A model generated the notes under the pieces. The model searched no databases. It was not told where the DNA came from and saw only the letters and a program-made list of their open reading frames with translations. From Amycolatopsis albispora (GTDB taxonomy: Bacteria > Actinomycetota > Actinomycetes > Mycobacteriales > Pseudonocardiaceae): DNA of 64,000 nt. Below, piece by piece: positions 1 to 6,562 of the stretch (its first letter is position 1; the number at the start of each line of letters is the position of its first letter). The DNA lies in NCBI RefSeq assembly GCF_003312875.1, contig NZ_CP015163.1:7192001-7256000 (forward strand), given 5' to 3'. A program made the position numbers and the translations under genes.

Positions 1-2
1 GG

Positions 3-203
3 TCCGGTTTGGACGGTGACCACAAGGTGAACATGCTGAAGCTGGGCCCCGACGGGAAGGTCAGCCTGGACACCAGCTTCAAGGACGAGTTCTCCGGTCA
101 GGTGGGCATCAACTTCAACCGGAAGGACTGGCCGCACGGTTCGTTCGGCAACGCCAAGCCGCACTCGGAGTTGTTCGTGATCGCCGACGCGGACGTGAAG
201 TAG
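3..203 (+). CDS. C-terminal fragment of an unidentified protein (truncated by window start)
   Basis: The reading frame is open from the first bases of the window and ends at a TAG at 201-203, so only the last 66 or so codons are present and the true start lies upstream. The fragment is hydrophilic and ends in a region rich in Trp, Pro, His and Gly (WPHGSFGNAKPH). It shows no membrane segment. The next gene starts 6 bp downstream on the same strand, so the two are probably co-transcribed. I cannot assign a family from this fragment. A beta-propeller-like protein is possible but that is a guess. Confidence 0.6.
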   Translation, partial: SGLDGDHKVNMLKLGPDGKVSLDTSFKDEFSGQVGINFNRKDWPHGSFGNAKPHSELFVIADADVK

Positions 204-209
204 GGGACC

Positions 210-1955
210 ATGGACCACTCGCACATCGGCGCCACCGGGTCGGCGGGTGCCGACACCGCCGCGCTGCTGCTCCGGCTGGTATTGCTGCTCGGCACGGCGT
301 TCGTCGCCGGAACCGGGTTGCTGCGCCCGCTGGCGGACCGGATCCCGCTCCGGGTGACGGTGTTCACCTGGGCGCTGGCCGCGGTTTCGGCCGTGCTGGC
401 GGCGGTTTCGGTGCCCGTGCTCGACGTCGACGTGGTGGGTGCCGCGGTGCACGTGGTCCTGGTGCTCGCGGTGCCGTCGGCACTGGGCAGGCCGGGCCCG
501 GCCCGCTGGCTGTCGGCGGCACTGGTGTTGTTGCTGGTGGTGGAAACCGCCGTCGGGCGGTCGGGCGTGGAGTTCGCCGTCGACACCGTCTACGTGGCCG
601 CGGCGGCCGCGTGGTTCGGGGTCACGGTGCTCTCCGTGGCCGTCCCGGCGGACCAGCTGCGCACCGATTCCCTGCGGCCGGGCCCGTTGTCGCTCACGCT
701 CGGCGGGCTGCTCGTACTCGCCGGCGCGGTGCGGCTGGCCACCTCCGGCATCGGGTTCGACCGCAGGGTCCACGAAAGCGCGTTCGGCATCGCGCTGCTC
801 GTGGTGGTGAGCCTGCCGCTGCTGGTGACGGTGGTGGCGGCCTTCCGGCCAAGCCGGGCCTACCGCTACGGCACGGCTGGCATCGTCGCGGGTTTTGTCG
901 CCTTCAGTGCGCTGGCGGCGATCCCGCGGCCCGCCGAGCTGCCGGTGCCCGGGATTCCCGTGCTCGGGGCGGCGGCGCTCGGCGGGCAGCAGGTGCCGGT
1001 GCTGATCAGCCCGCACCGGCCGGGGCGCAATCTGGTGCACTTCCCGGCCAGCGCGGGTGATCAGCTCGATGTCGGGGTGCCGGGCGGGCCACTGGTCCGC
1101 GCGACACCCCGGGCCGGGGCCGAAGGCACCTGGGCGGAAATCGATCTGCCCACCGGACGAGGCGAAGTGCTGCTGCGCGCCGGTGACGCGGAAAACTCGG
1201 TGGACGTGGATGCCGGCGACCAGCCGGGGCCCGCACTGGCGTCCGGGGCCGACGGTCCCGAATGCGCGAGTGCCGCGCTCGGCGGGCTGATCACCGGCCG
1301 CCGCGACGTGCTCGGCTCGTGCCCGGCCGACGCACTGTCCACTGAGGACGCCGACGCGTTGCGCAAGCTGGTCACCTTCCTGGATTCCCGTGGCGCCGGC
1401 GGGATCACGCTGAAGGCCGACGACTCCCCGCGTGGGGTGGCGGCCGGGGTGGTGCGGGAGGCGGCGGCCGCGGCCGGGCTGCGGATCGACGACGACCGGC
1501 AACCGGAGAACGCGCTGGTCGCGGTGTCCGGCTGGGCCGAGGCCCACCGGGCGCTGTCCACCGCCGGTGCGCAACAGGCGGAAAGCCCGACGTACGCACA
1601 CGGGCTGTATCTGGCGCCGTGGCTGCTCAACACCCCGCTGGCGACCTCGGTGACCACCACGTCGGTGCCGCTGCGGTTCGACCCGCGGGAGCAACTGCCG
1701 GTGAGCTACGCCGTCGCCGTCGGAAATGCTTTTGGCGGCGAAAGCCCGACCATGGCCGGATTCCACGCCTGGCTGGGCACGCAGGCGGAGTCGGTGAAGG
1801 GCGAGGTGCAGATCTTCGCCGCCGCGCAGGTGACGGTGATGCCGATGGGACCCGGCGAGGCGCACGCGCCGGGCATGCCGATGACCGAAGAGCTGGCCGG
1901 GCAGTGGGTGCCGAAGGCGACCGTGGTCCCGGTGAGCCTGCCGTTGCTCACCTGA
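210..1955 (+). CDS. Polytopic membrane protein with large extracytoplasmic C-terminal domain
   Basis: This 581-residue protein has roughly eight hydrophobic segments in residues 15-240, then a soluble, Gly/Ala/Pro-rich portion of about 340 residues with no membrane segment. The N-terminal part looks like a CopD-type or other polytopic bundle, but I see no diagnostic metal-ligand pattern. The Met/His-rich stretch near the C-terminus (PMGPGEAHAPGMPM) could bind a metal; that is inference. The ATG at 210 follows the previous gene by 6 bp and is preceded by GGGGA. Two small secreted proteins follow in the same direction, so the four genes may form one unit. Function unknown. Confidence 0.7.
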   Translation: MDHSHIGATGSAGADTAALLLRLVLLLGTAFVAGTGLLRPLADRIPLRVTVFTWALAAVSAVLAAVSVPVLDVDVVGAAVHVVLVLAVPSALGRPGPARWLSAALVLLLVVETAVGRSGVEFAVDTVYVAAAAAWFGVTVLSVAVPADQLRTDSLRPGPLSLTLGGLLVLAGAVRLATSGIGFDRRVHESAFGIALLVVVSLPLLVTVVAAFRPSRAYRYGTAGIVAGFVAFSALAAIPRPAELPVPGIPVLGAAALGGQQVPVLISPHRPGRNLVHFPASAGDQLDVGVPGGPLVRATPRAGAEGTWAEIDLPTGRGEVLLRAGDAENSVDVDAGDQPGPALASGADGPECASAALGGLITGRRDVLGSCPADALSTEDADALRKLVTFLDSRGAGGITLKADDSPRGVAAGVVREAAAAAGLRIDDDRQPENALVAVSGWAEAHRALSTAGAQQAESPTYAHGLYLAPWLLNTPLATSVTTTSVPLRFDPREQLPVSYAVAVGNAFGGESPTMAGFHAWLGTQAESVKGEVQIFAAAQVTVMPMGPGEAHAPGMPMTEELAGQWVPKATVVPVSLPLLT

Positions 1956-1981
1956 GCGCGGCGATTTCCCTTGGAGGAGAA

Positions 1982-2188
1982 ATGAAAAAACTGGTTTCGC
2001 GGGTGCTGGTGACCGGTGTCGCGGTGGCGGCGTTCTCCGGTGCCGCGGGCGGGGTCGCTTCCGCCGCGGACAGCACGCCGATCTGGGTGCTGCCGGGCGT
2101 GGACCTCGGTTCCGTGCTCGACCCGACCATCGGGATCCCGGGTGGGCTGGCCCCGGTGTTCGACCTGCTCAAGCTGATCGGTGCCTGA
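1982..2188 (+). CDS. Small secreted protein 1 (68 aa)
   Basis: The ATG at 1982 follows a strong ribosome binding site (GGAGGA, 1973-1978). The product has a classical Sec signal peptide: a Lys-containing N-terminus, a hydrophobic core and an Ala-Ser-Ala cleavage site near residue 28. The mature part is about 40 residues, hydrophobic and rich in Gly, Pro, Leu and Ile. It has no cysteine, so it is not a lipoprotein or a disulfide-rich peptide. It sits 26 bp after the membrane protein gene and 27 bp before a second gene of the same design. The pairing suggests a shared role at the cell surface. No family recognised. Confidence 0.7.
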   Translation: MKKLVSRVLVTGVAVAAFSGAAGGVASAADSTPIWVLPGVDLGSVLDPTIGIPGGLAPVFDLLKLIGA

Positions 2189-2215
2189 CCGGCGCCGGAG
2201 GAAAGGAGGAATGTG

Positions 2216-2431
2216 ATGAAGAAGACCATCGCCCGCGGGGTGGCCGCGGCCGTGCTGTCCGGGATCGCGCTGGTCGGCGTGTCCGCACCCGCGCTCGCCG
2301 ACGCGGTGATCGTGGACGAGCCGGACACCAGCGAGCTGAACAACATCTGGACCTTCGCGCCACTGGGCGTTCCGGTGCTCGGGCTGGTGCAGTCCGTGGT
2401 GAAGGCGCCGAACAACCTCATCCCGAACTGA
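2216..2431 (+). CDS. Small secreted protein 2 (71 aa)
   Basis: A GTG at 2213 and an ATG at 2216 are both in frame; I chose the ATG because it lies about 6 bases after AAAGGAGG (2203-2209). The protein has a Sec signal peptide with an Ala-Leu-Ala cleavage site near residue 29, and a mature portion of about 42 residues. That portion starts acidic and becomes hydrophobic, ending in an Asn/Pro-rich tail. Like its neighbour it lacks cysteine. It is convergent with the minus-strand gene at 2449, 17 bp away, with no obvious hairpin between them. Function unknown. Confidence 0.7.
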   Translation: MKKTIARGVAAAVLSGIALVGVSAPALADAVIVDEPDTSELNNIWTFAPLGVPVLGLVQSVVKAPNNLIPN

Positions 2432-2448
2432 TCGGTGGTCCCCGGGGT

Positions 2449-2814
2449 TCACGCCACCTTGCGGCGCTCGCGCAGGGCGAGCGGGACCCCGGGGATCAGC
2501 CGGGCCGCGCCGAGCAGGGTCATCAGCACCGCCGACCAGGTGCTCTCGTCCGCCGGGTACGGCCACATCGGCGCCACGGTGTCACCTTCCGCGGGCAAAA
2601 GCCCCCAGGCGAACCACCAGGACCGGTCCACGAAGATCACCACGAACGGCAGGACCAGGAAGAGGGCGAGCACGGTGATCGTCCCGGACAGTCCGGCGCC
2701 CGCGACCAGCCAGAACAGGTTGGTCGCGACCACCAGCCCCCAGATCACCACGGCCAGCAGCTTTTGCGGGCTAAAGCTCTTCTGCGGGGTAAAGCTCTTC
2801 TTGCGGGCTGGCAC
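2449..2814 (-). CDS. Small membrane protein, probably the 3' part of a frame-disrupted gene
   Basis: From a GTG at 2814 this frame gives 121 residues with two hydrophobic segments (around WGLVVATNLFWLVAGAG and the following LFLVLPFVVIFVD), a Trp-rich loop and a basic tail. The frame stays open further upstream to 3108, but the composition there looks non-coding. Meanwhile the two other minus frames between about 2815 and 2920 contain convincing coding-like stretches (FKDYLPAFVVGGYALA and LLAWLRSKLGASP). The pattern suggests an ancestral longer gene broken by frameshifts at the tandem palindromes at 2760-2812. The start is therefore uncertain. It may be a pseudogene or a short surviving protein. 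Confidence 0.45.
   Translation of the reverse strand: MPARKKSFTPQKSFSPQKLLAVVIWGLVVATNLFWLVAGAGLSGTITVLALFLVLPFVVIFVDRSWWFAWGLLPAEGDTVAPMWPYPADESTWSAVLMTLLGAARLIPGVPLALRERRKVA
2585..2602. repeat. Dispersed 18-bp palindrome, copy in CDS 2449-2814
   Basis: Sequence CCTTCCGCGGGCAAAAGC. On the minus strand the gene reads it as Leu-Leu-Pro-Ala-Glu. Confidence 0.6.
2760..2812. repeat. Tandem copies of the dispersed palindrome (two clear, one degenerate)
   Basis: Copies at 2760-2777 (GCTTTTGCGGGCTAAAGC) and 2778-2795 (TCTTCTGCGGGGTAAAGC) abut directly. A third, degenerate half copy (TTCTTGCGGGC) follows at 2798-2808. The array lies at the point where the minus-strand coding potential changes frame. 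Confidence 0.7.
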
Positions 2815-2926
2815 CGAGCTTGCTCCGAAGCCAGGCGAGCAACCCGGGCGAGGGCGTAGCCGCCGACCACAAAGGCGGGCAGGTAGTCCTTGAACGTCCC
2901 GCTTCCGCCCGCCGTTTTCGGGGCAC

Positions 2927-2944
2927 CGCTCTATAACGAGAGCG
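2927..2944. promoter_or_regulatory. Operator-like palindrome, copy 1
   Basis: CGCTCTATAACGAGAGCG, 6-bp outer arms, matching copy 2 at 15 of 18 positions. The size and symmetry fit a TetR-type dimer site. The TATAAC/TTATAG core could also overlap a -10 element of a promoter for the minus-strand gene. No regulator gene lies next to it. Confidence 0.5.
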
Positions 2945-2964
2945 CCGCCCATGGATGAGATCAG

Positions 2965-2982
2965 CGCTCTCGAACGAGAGCG
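2965..2982. promoter_or_regulatory. Operator-like palindrome, copy 2
   Basis: CGCTCTCGAACGAGAGCG: perfect 8-bp arms around a 2-bp centre, starting 38 bp after copy 1. Two near-identical inverted repeats this close are unlikely by chance and suggest a cooperative repressor site. Confidence 0.55.
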
Positions 2983-3009
2983 ACTATTCCAAATCAGAGC
3001 ACCCGTCCT

Positions 3010-3306
3010 CGCTAGCTCGGCTCGGGCCAGCAAGCGCAAGTCGGCACAGCTCAGGCGAGTGCGGGTCAGCAAGCTCAAAGTCAGCGCAGCTCCGCTCAGG
3101 TCTTCCAAGCTCGGCCCCGCCTAGCCCGGGTCAGCTCATGCCAGGTCAGGCCCACTCGTGCCGAGCCAACCCAAGCCCGGTTATGCCAGGCCGGGCCACG
3201 CCAGGTCAGGCCAAGCCAGGTCAGGCCCGGTCATGCCAAGCGAGGTCAGGCCCGGTCACGCTAGGCCGGGTCAACTCGTGCCAGATCGGGCCGTGCCAGG
3301 TCGGGG
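3010..3306. repeat. Degenerate short-period (5/10-bp) tandem repeat
   Basis: From about 3010 and most clearly from 3131 to 3306 the sequence can be cut into 5-bp words of the type GCCAG / GTCAG / GCCCG / GCCAA that alternate with a 10-15 bp period. Several GCCAGGTCAG units recur. The region is intergenic, and the apparent reading frames across it are low-complexity artefacts. Confidence 0.7.
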
Positions 3307-3315
3307 TGGGGCGAG

Positions 3316-4326
3316 TCAGCGTGTTCGCGCCTTTGCGCGCCGCACCAGGCCGATTCCGGTGGCCACCAGTGGCAGTCCGAAGAGGACGGCGCCGAGCAGG
3401 AAGCTCTGTGCGGCGGTGCCGAAGTCCGGGTACGGGCCGTACCACTGGCTGTCCAGGAACGGCAGCAGCGGCGGCGCACCCCCGGCGAGCACCCGCCCGC
3501 TCGCCCCGAAGAAGTACGCGACCGAGTTCACGAACGCCACCGCGCCGATGATCACCAGCGTGGCCAGCAGCGGCAGGAACCCCACCACCAGCAACCCCAG
3601 CAGCGCCCGCTCCAGCGCGCCCGGCCGGATCTCCGCGGAGTCCCGCGGCGCGGGCTGCCCGACCACGCGCAGCGGCGGCATGCGGCGCGCCAGCTCGACC
3701 AGGATGTCGGCGTAACGCAGCACGTTCGCGTCCAGCTCACCAGGCGATTCGACGCTCAGCACCCCGTCCGCGAGCACGATCGGCACACCCAGCTTCCGGC
3801 CCGCCAGCCAGCGCAGGCTTTCGCGGGGTAAAGCAGCTTTGGCGTAGGCCTCGTCCTCGGTGAAGATCACGTACTGCTGGTCGAACTCGGCGACGCCGGT
3901 GGTGATCGCCCGGTCCCCGGCACGCGCGTCGACCGGTGCCCAGGCCCGCTCGTTCTCCTTGGGCACGATCGACAGGCGCGGACCGACCGGCGTGGCCAGT
4001 TGGACGACGCGGTACGACTGCGTGTCCAGCACCGGATCGTCGCCCTGCATCCGGCGTGTGCTGACGGTGTGCCGGAAGGCGACGAACTTTTGCCCGCGAA
4101 AGCTGAACCCGGCCACGTCCTCGGCCTTCAACGGGTTCCCGGACGCCCAGTGCGTGAACGAGCCGAAGGTCGGTTCCTCCGCGCGCCCCGACAGCACCCG
4201 CTCGAATTCGCGGCGTTTGCGGCTTTTCACCGCGCGGCTGTACAGCACAGCGGAGGCGATGCTGACCACCAGGCCACCACCGACCCCCGCCGCGAACTGC
4301 GTGCCCGAAATCAGCGCGTTCGCCAT
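3316..4326 (-). CDS. Membrane protein of a type VII secretion-like gene set
   Basis: The ATG at 4326 lies 4 bp after the stop of the upstream gene, which supports this start over longer in-frame alternatives. The 336-residue product has one hydrophobic segment at the N-terminus (residues 3-25), a soluble region of about 230 residues, and two or three membrane segments near the C-terminus. The soluble part holds a conserved-looking stretch with FGSFTHWASGNP. I do not recognise the family. Being last in an operon with WXG100-like and YbaB-like genes suggests a membrane partner or immunity-type role, which is inference. Two copies of the dispersed palindrome lie inside the gene. Confidence 0.75.
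   Translation of the reverse strand: MANALISGTQFAAGVGGGLVVSIASAVLYSRAVKSRKRREFERVLSGRAEEPTFGSFTHWASGNPLKAEDVAGFSFRGQKFVAFRHTVSTRRMQGDDPVLDTQSYRVVQLATPVGPRLSIVPKENERAWAPVDARAGDRAITTGVAEFDQQYVIFTEDEAYAKAALPRESLRWLAGRKLGVPIVLADGVLSVESPGELDANVLRYADILVELARRMPPLRVVGQPAPRDSAEIRPGALERALLGLLVVGFLPLLATLVIIGAVAFVNSVAYFFGASGRVLAGGAPPLLPFLDSQWYGPYPDFGTAAQSFLLGAVLFGLPLVATGIGLVRRAKARTR
3817..3834. repeat. Dispersed palindrome copy inside CDS 3316-4326
   Basis: GCTTTCGCGGGGTAAAGC; read on the minus strand as Ala-Leu-Pro-Arg-Glu-Ser. Confidence 0.6.
4086..4103. repeat. Dispersed palindrome copy inside CDS 3316-4326
   Basis: ACTTTTGCCCGCGAAAGC; read on the minus strand as Phe-Arg-Gly-Gln-Lys-Phe. Confidence 0.65.
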
Positions 4327-4330
4327 CGGC

Positions 4331-5503
4331 TCAGATGTCCAGCTTGTCGCTGGTCTCCTCGGTGCTCTGCTCGTCGCCGATCGCGTCCGCGTCGCTCGCC
4401 TTCTTGCCCGACTTGGCGTGGCCGACGCCCTTGGCAAACAGGTCGTTGACGATCGCGCCCGGTTTCACCCCTTCACCGGAGCCGTCCCCGAAATTGCCCG
4501 GGTTGATGCCGACGGTGGCCTTCGGGATTTCCTTCAGCCCCTTCATCCCGGCTTCCTTGAGCCCGGCCACCACGGACTTCCCGAGCGTTTCCCCGTAACC
4601 CGCGCCCTTTTCCAGGCCGATCTTCTGGACGCGGTCGAACGCGGCCTTGTTGTCCTTGAGCGACTTGAGGAACCCGTAGTCCTTCATCTTCGCCAGGCTG
4701 TCCTTGAGCTTGGCCCAGAACTCCTTGATCTTGTCGAGCAGCTTGCGCAGCATCTGCACGATCTTGTTGCCCTTGGACACGCTGCTCGCGCCCTTGGCCG
4801 CCGACGCGGTGCTGGCGGCGGCGGTCGACGCCCCGGCCGTGGGCACCGCGGCGGCCAGCGCCGGGATCCAGATGGTGATCAGCCAGGTCACCAGCTCGGT
4901 GATGATGGCCATGATGACCTGCTTGACGATGGTCATCAGCATGCTCGACAGCTGCAGGATCTCGCTGACGTTGCCGGACTTCGCCGCCACGCCTTCGATG
5001 CCGCTGGCGAACTCGCCCAGCCGCTTCTTCGCCGCTTCGCTGGCGTCCCCGGTCCATTCGGCGAGCGTCTCGTCGGCGTTCTTCACCAGGTCCTGGCTCA
5101 TCCGGACCATGCTCTCGCCGATGGCCTTGAAGTTGCCCGCGCCCTGCGTCAGCCCCTCCGGGTCCCCGCTGACCAGCTCGATCGCGTCCTCCAGCGGCTG
5201 GAAGATGCTGACCAGGAAGCTCAGCCCCTGCCCGACCAGCCAGCCGATCGGGTCGGTGGCGATCTCCTGCGCGGTGCTGCCGATGGACTGGATGAAGCCG
5301 GTGGTGTCGGTGATGACCGTGCCCGCGGCGAGCGCGATGTCACCGGCGTCCTTGCTCTCGAACGCCCCCTTGACGTCCTTGACCAGCGTGTAACCCTTGC
5401 TGATCGGGGCCGGGGCGGCGCCCATCGCCTGGTCGAAGTTGTTCTCGCCGGTCTTGATCGACAGGCCCTTGTCGTGCTGGCTGGTCGTGGTGGTCTCAGC
5501 CAT
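4331..5503 (-). CDS. Large WXG100/PPE-like type VII secretion substrate candidate
   Basis: The 390-residue product has an N-terminal helical region and a segment with Trp-Thr-Gly-Asp (ETLAEWTGDASEAAKKRL, about residues 146-163), the W-x-G helix-turn-helix signature of WXG100-like targets. A hydrophobic stretch follows (IVKQVIMAIITELVTWLITIWIPALAAAVP), then a Lys-rich helical domain and an acidic tail. Such a fold is typical of N-terminal domains of secreted actinobacterial toxins and channel proteins, but no toxin domain is visible. It overlaps the preceding EspC-like gene by 8 bp, so the two are co-translated and probably form a heterodimer. No core secretion gene lies adjacent. Confidence 0.7.
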   Translation of the reverse strand: MAETTTTSQHDKGLSIKTGENNFDQAMGAAPAPISKGYTLVKDVKGAFESKDAGDIALAAGTVITDTTGFIQSIGSTAQEIATDPIGWLVGQGLSFLVSIFQPLEDAIELVSGDPEGLTQGAGNFKAIGESMVRMSQDLVKNADETLAEWTGDASEAAKKRLGEFASGIEGVAAKSGNVSEILQLSSMLMTIVKQVIMAIITELVTWLITIWIPALAAAVPTAGASTAAASTASAAKGASSVSKGNKIVQMLRKLLDKIKEFWAKLKDSLAKMKDYGFLKSLKDNKAAFDRVQKIGLEKGAGYGETLGKSVVAGLKEAGMKGLKEIPKATVGINPGNFGDGSGEGVKPGAIVNDLFAKGVGHAKSGKKASDADAIGDEQSTEETSDKLDI

Positions 5504-5852
5504 TGCTTCCCCCCGAAGCCGAGTCGCCGGTGTTGATCTCGTTCAGCAGGTCGTTGAACCCCTTCGCGAAATCCTGGTCGGTCGACTGGTAGGCCTGCGA
5601 GGCGCGCTCGAACTTGGTCGACAGCGCCAGCACGCCCTCGTTGAGCTGGCCGAGCAGGTCGTTCAGCTCGGCCAGCATGGTGGAGTAGTTGTCCTTGGTC
5701 ATCAGCCCGACCAGGCCCCAGGACTTGTCGCTCACGTCCGACTCGGTGACCATGCTCTTGAGGTCGTTGCCCCAGCCCTCGTACTTGGTCAGGTCGGCGC
5801 TGAACTCCTTCAGGCGCTCGTGCTTGGCGTTGAAGCCGCTTCCGTCCGGCAT
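5496..5852 (-). CDS. EspC/WXG100-like type VII secretion target
   Basis: A 118-residue, helical, cysteine-free protein of the size and composition of ESX secretion-associated proteins (DUF2580/EspC-like). It ends with a helix carrying FERASQAYQSTDQDFAKGF, compatible with a C-terminal Y-x-x-x-D/E export signal (YQSTD). Its start overlaps the stop of the YbaB-like gene as ATGA, and its own 3' end overlaps the larger WXG-like gene by 8 bp. The tight coupling supports a secreted pair. Family assignment is by general features, not a decisive motif. Confidence 0.7.
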   Translation of the reverse strand: MPDGSGFNAKHERLKEFSADLTKYEGWGNDLKSMVTESDVSDKSWGLVGLMTKDNYSTMLAELNDLLGQLNEGVLALSTKFERASQAYQSTDQDFAKGFNDLLNEINTGDSASGGSNG

Positions 5853-6421
5853 CAGCGGTCGTCCTCCTCGAACAGGTTCTTCAGGAACGCGTCACCCTGG
5901 GAGCCGCCGCCCGAAGGCGAGGGTCCCGGCCGCTGCGGCTCGTCGGTGGCGCTGAGGAACGTCTGCTCCGAGAAGTCCTCTTGCTCGTCACGCGGGCGCC
6001 GGGCCGGTGCGGTTTCTTCCGCCAGCTTGGACCGCAACTCCTCCGGCGTGGTTCCGAAAAGTTCCGCCTGGGTTTCCAGCACCCGTTCGGTGGCGTTGAG
6101 ATCACCACCCAGGTGGGCGTCGACGATGCTGGCCTGCTTGCGCGCGGATTCGGCGACCGCCTGCTGGAGCGTGTCCATCAAGGTGGCGGAAAGGGCCTGC
6201 GGCCGCTGGCGCATGGCTTCTTCGGTGAGCCGGATTTCCTTCACCGCGCCACCCGGCCCGGCGACCACGGTGACCGACCGGTCCGCCGAAGTGGCGACGG
6301 CTTCGATTTCGCCGATCTCCGCCTGCATCTGCCCGATGCCCGCCAGCCGGTCGTCCACGTTCTTGAGCCCGGCCTGGAACTCCTCGAACTTCTCGACGAG
6401 TTGATCGAATTCCGCGGACAT
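5852..6421 (-). CDS. YbaB/EbfC-family protein with extended C-terminus
   Basis: From ATG 6421 the gene gives 189 residues. Residues about 1-110 match the YbaB/EbfC plan: an N-terminal coiled coil, a short beta segment (VTVVAGPGGAVKEIRL) and a long C-terminal helix. Classical YbaB proteins are about 100-115 residues and bind DNA as dimers. Here a disordered tail of about 75 residues rich in Glu, Arg, Pro and Gly follows. YbaB-like genes next to WXG100-like genes recur in Pseudonocardiaceae, so it may serve the secreted pair downstream rather than the nucleoid. It is the first gene of the four-gene operon and is divergent from a ROK gene. Confidence 0.8.
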   Translation of the reverse strand: MSAEFDQLVEKFEEFQAGLKNVDDRLAGIGQMQAEIGEIEAVATSADRSVTVVAGPGGAVKEIRLTEEAMRQRPQALSATLMDTLQQAVAESARKQASIVDAHLGGDLNATERVLETQAELFGTTPEELRSKLAEETAPARRPRDEQEDFSEQTFLSATDEPQRPGPSPSGGGSQGDAFLKNLFEEDDR

Positions 6422-6562
6422 GGCCCCTCCAGCTGGGTGTTTCAGCGATCGACGCGGCTGATTGTCGTACAAATGGAGCAGTGCCGCCCAGCGATTCACC
6501 GGAATCGTTCCCCCAGGTTCTAGGCTGCTGCGGTGAGCAGCGGATCCACCAAGGGACAGCCG

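Larger units (their letters stand above)
2815..3315. other. 500-bp stretch without a confident gene
   Basis: Holds the possible 5' remains of the 2449 gene (about 2815-2926), the twin 18-bp operator-like palindromes, and a degenerate 5-bp-phase repeat region. No reading frame here has coding-like composition over its full length. Confidence 0.6.

Noticed and set aside
2955..3715. Two plus-strand frames of about 190 codons
   Set aside because: They run through the short-period repeat and over the 3' end of the minus-strand gene; the products are low-complexity.
6533..6562. GTG start at 6533 for the first ROK gene
   Set aside because: No ribosome site at a suitable distance, while ATG 6563 has AAGGGA 7 bases upstream.
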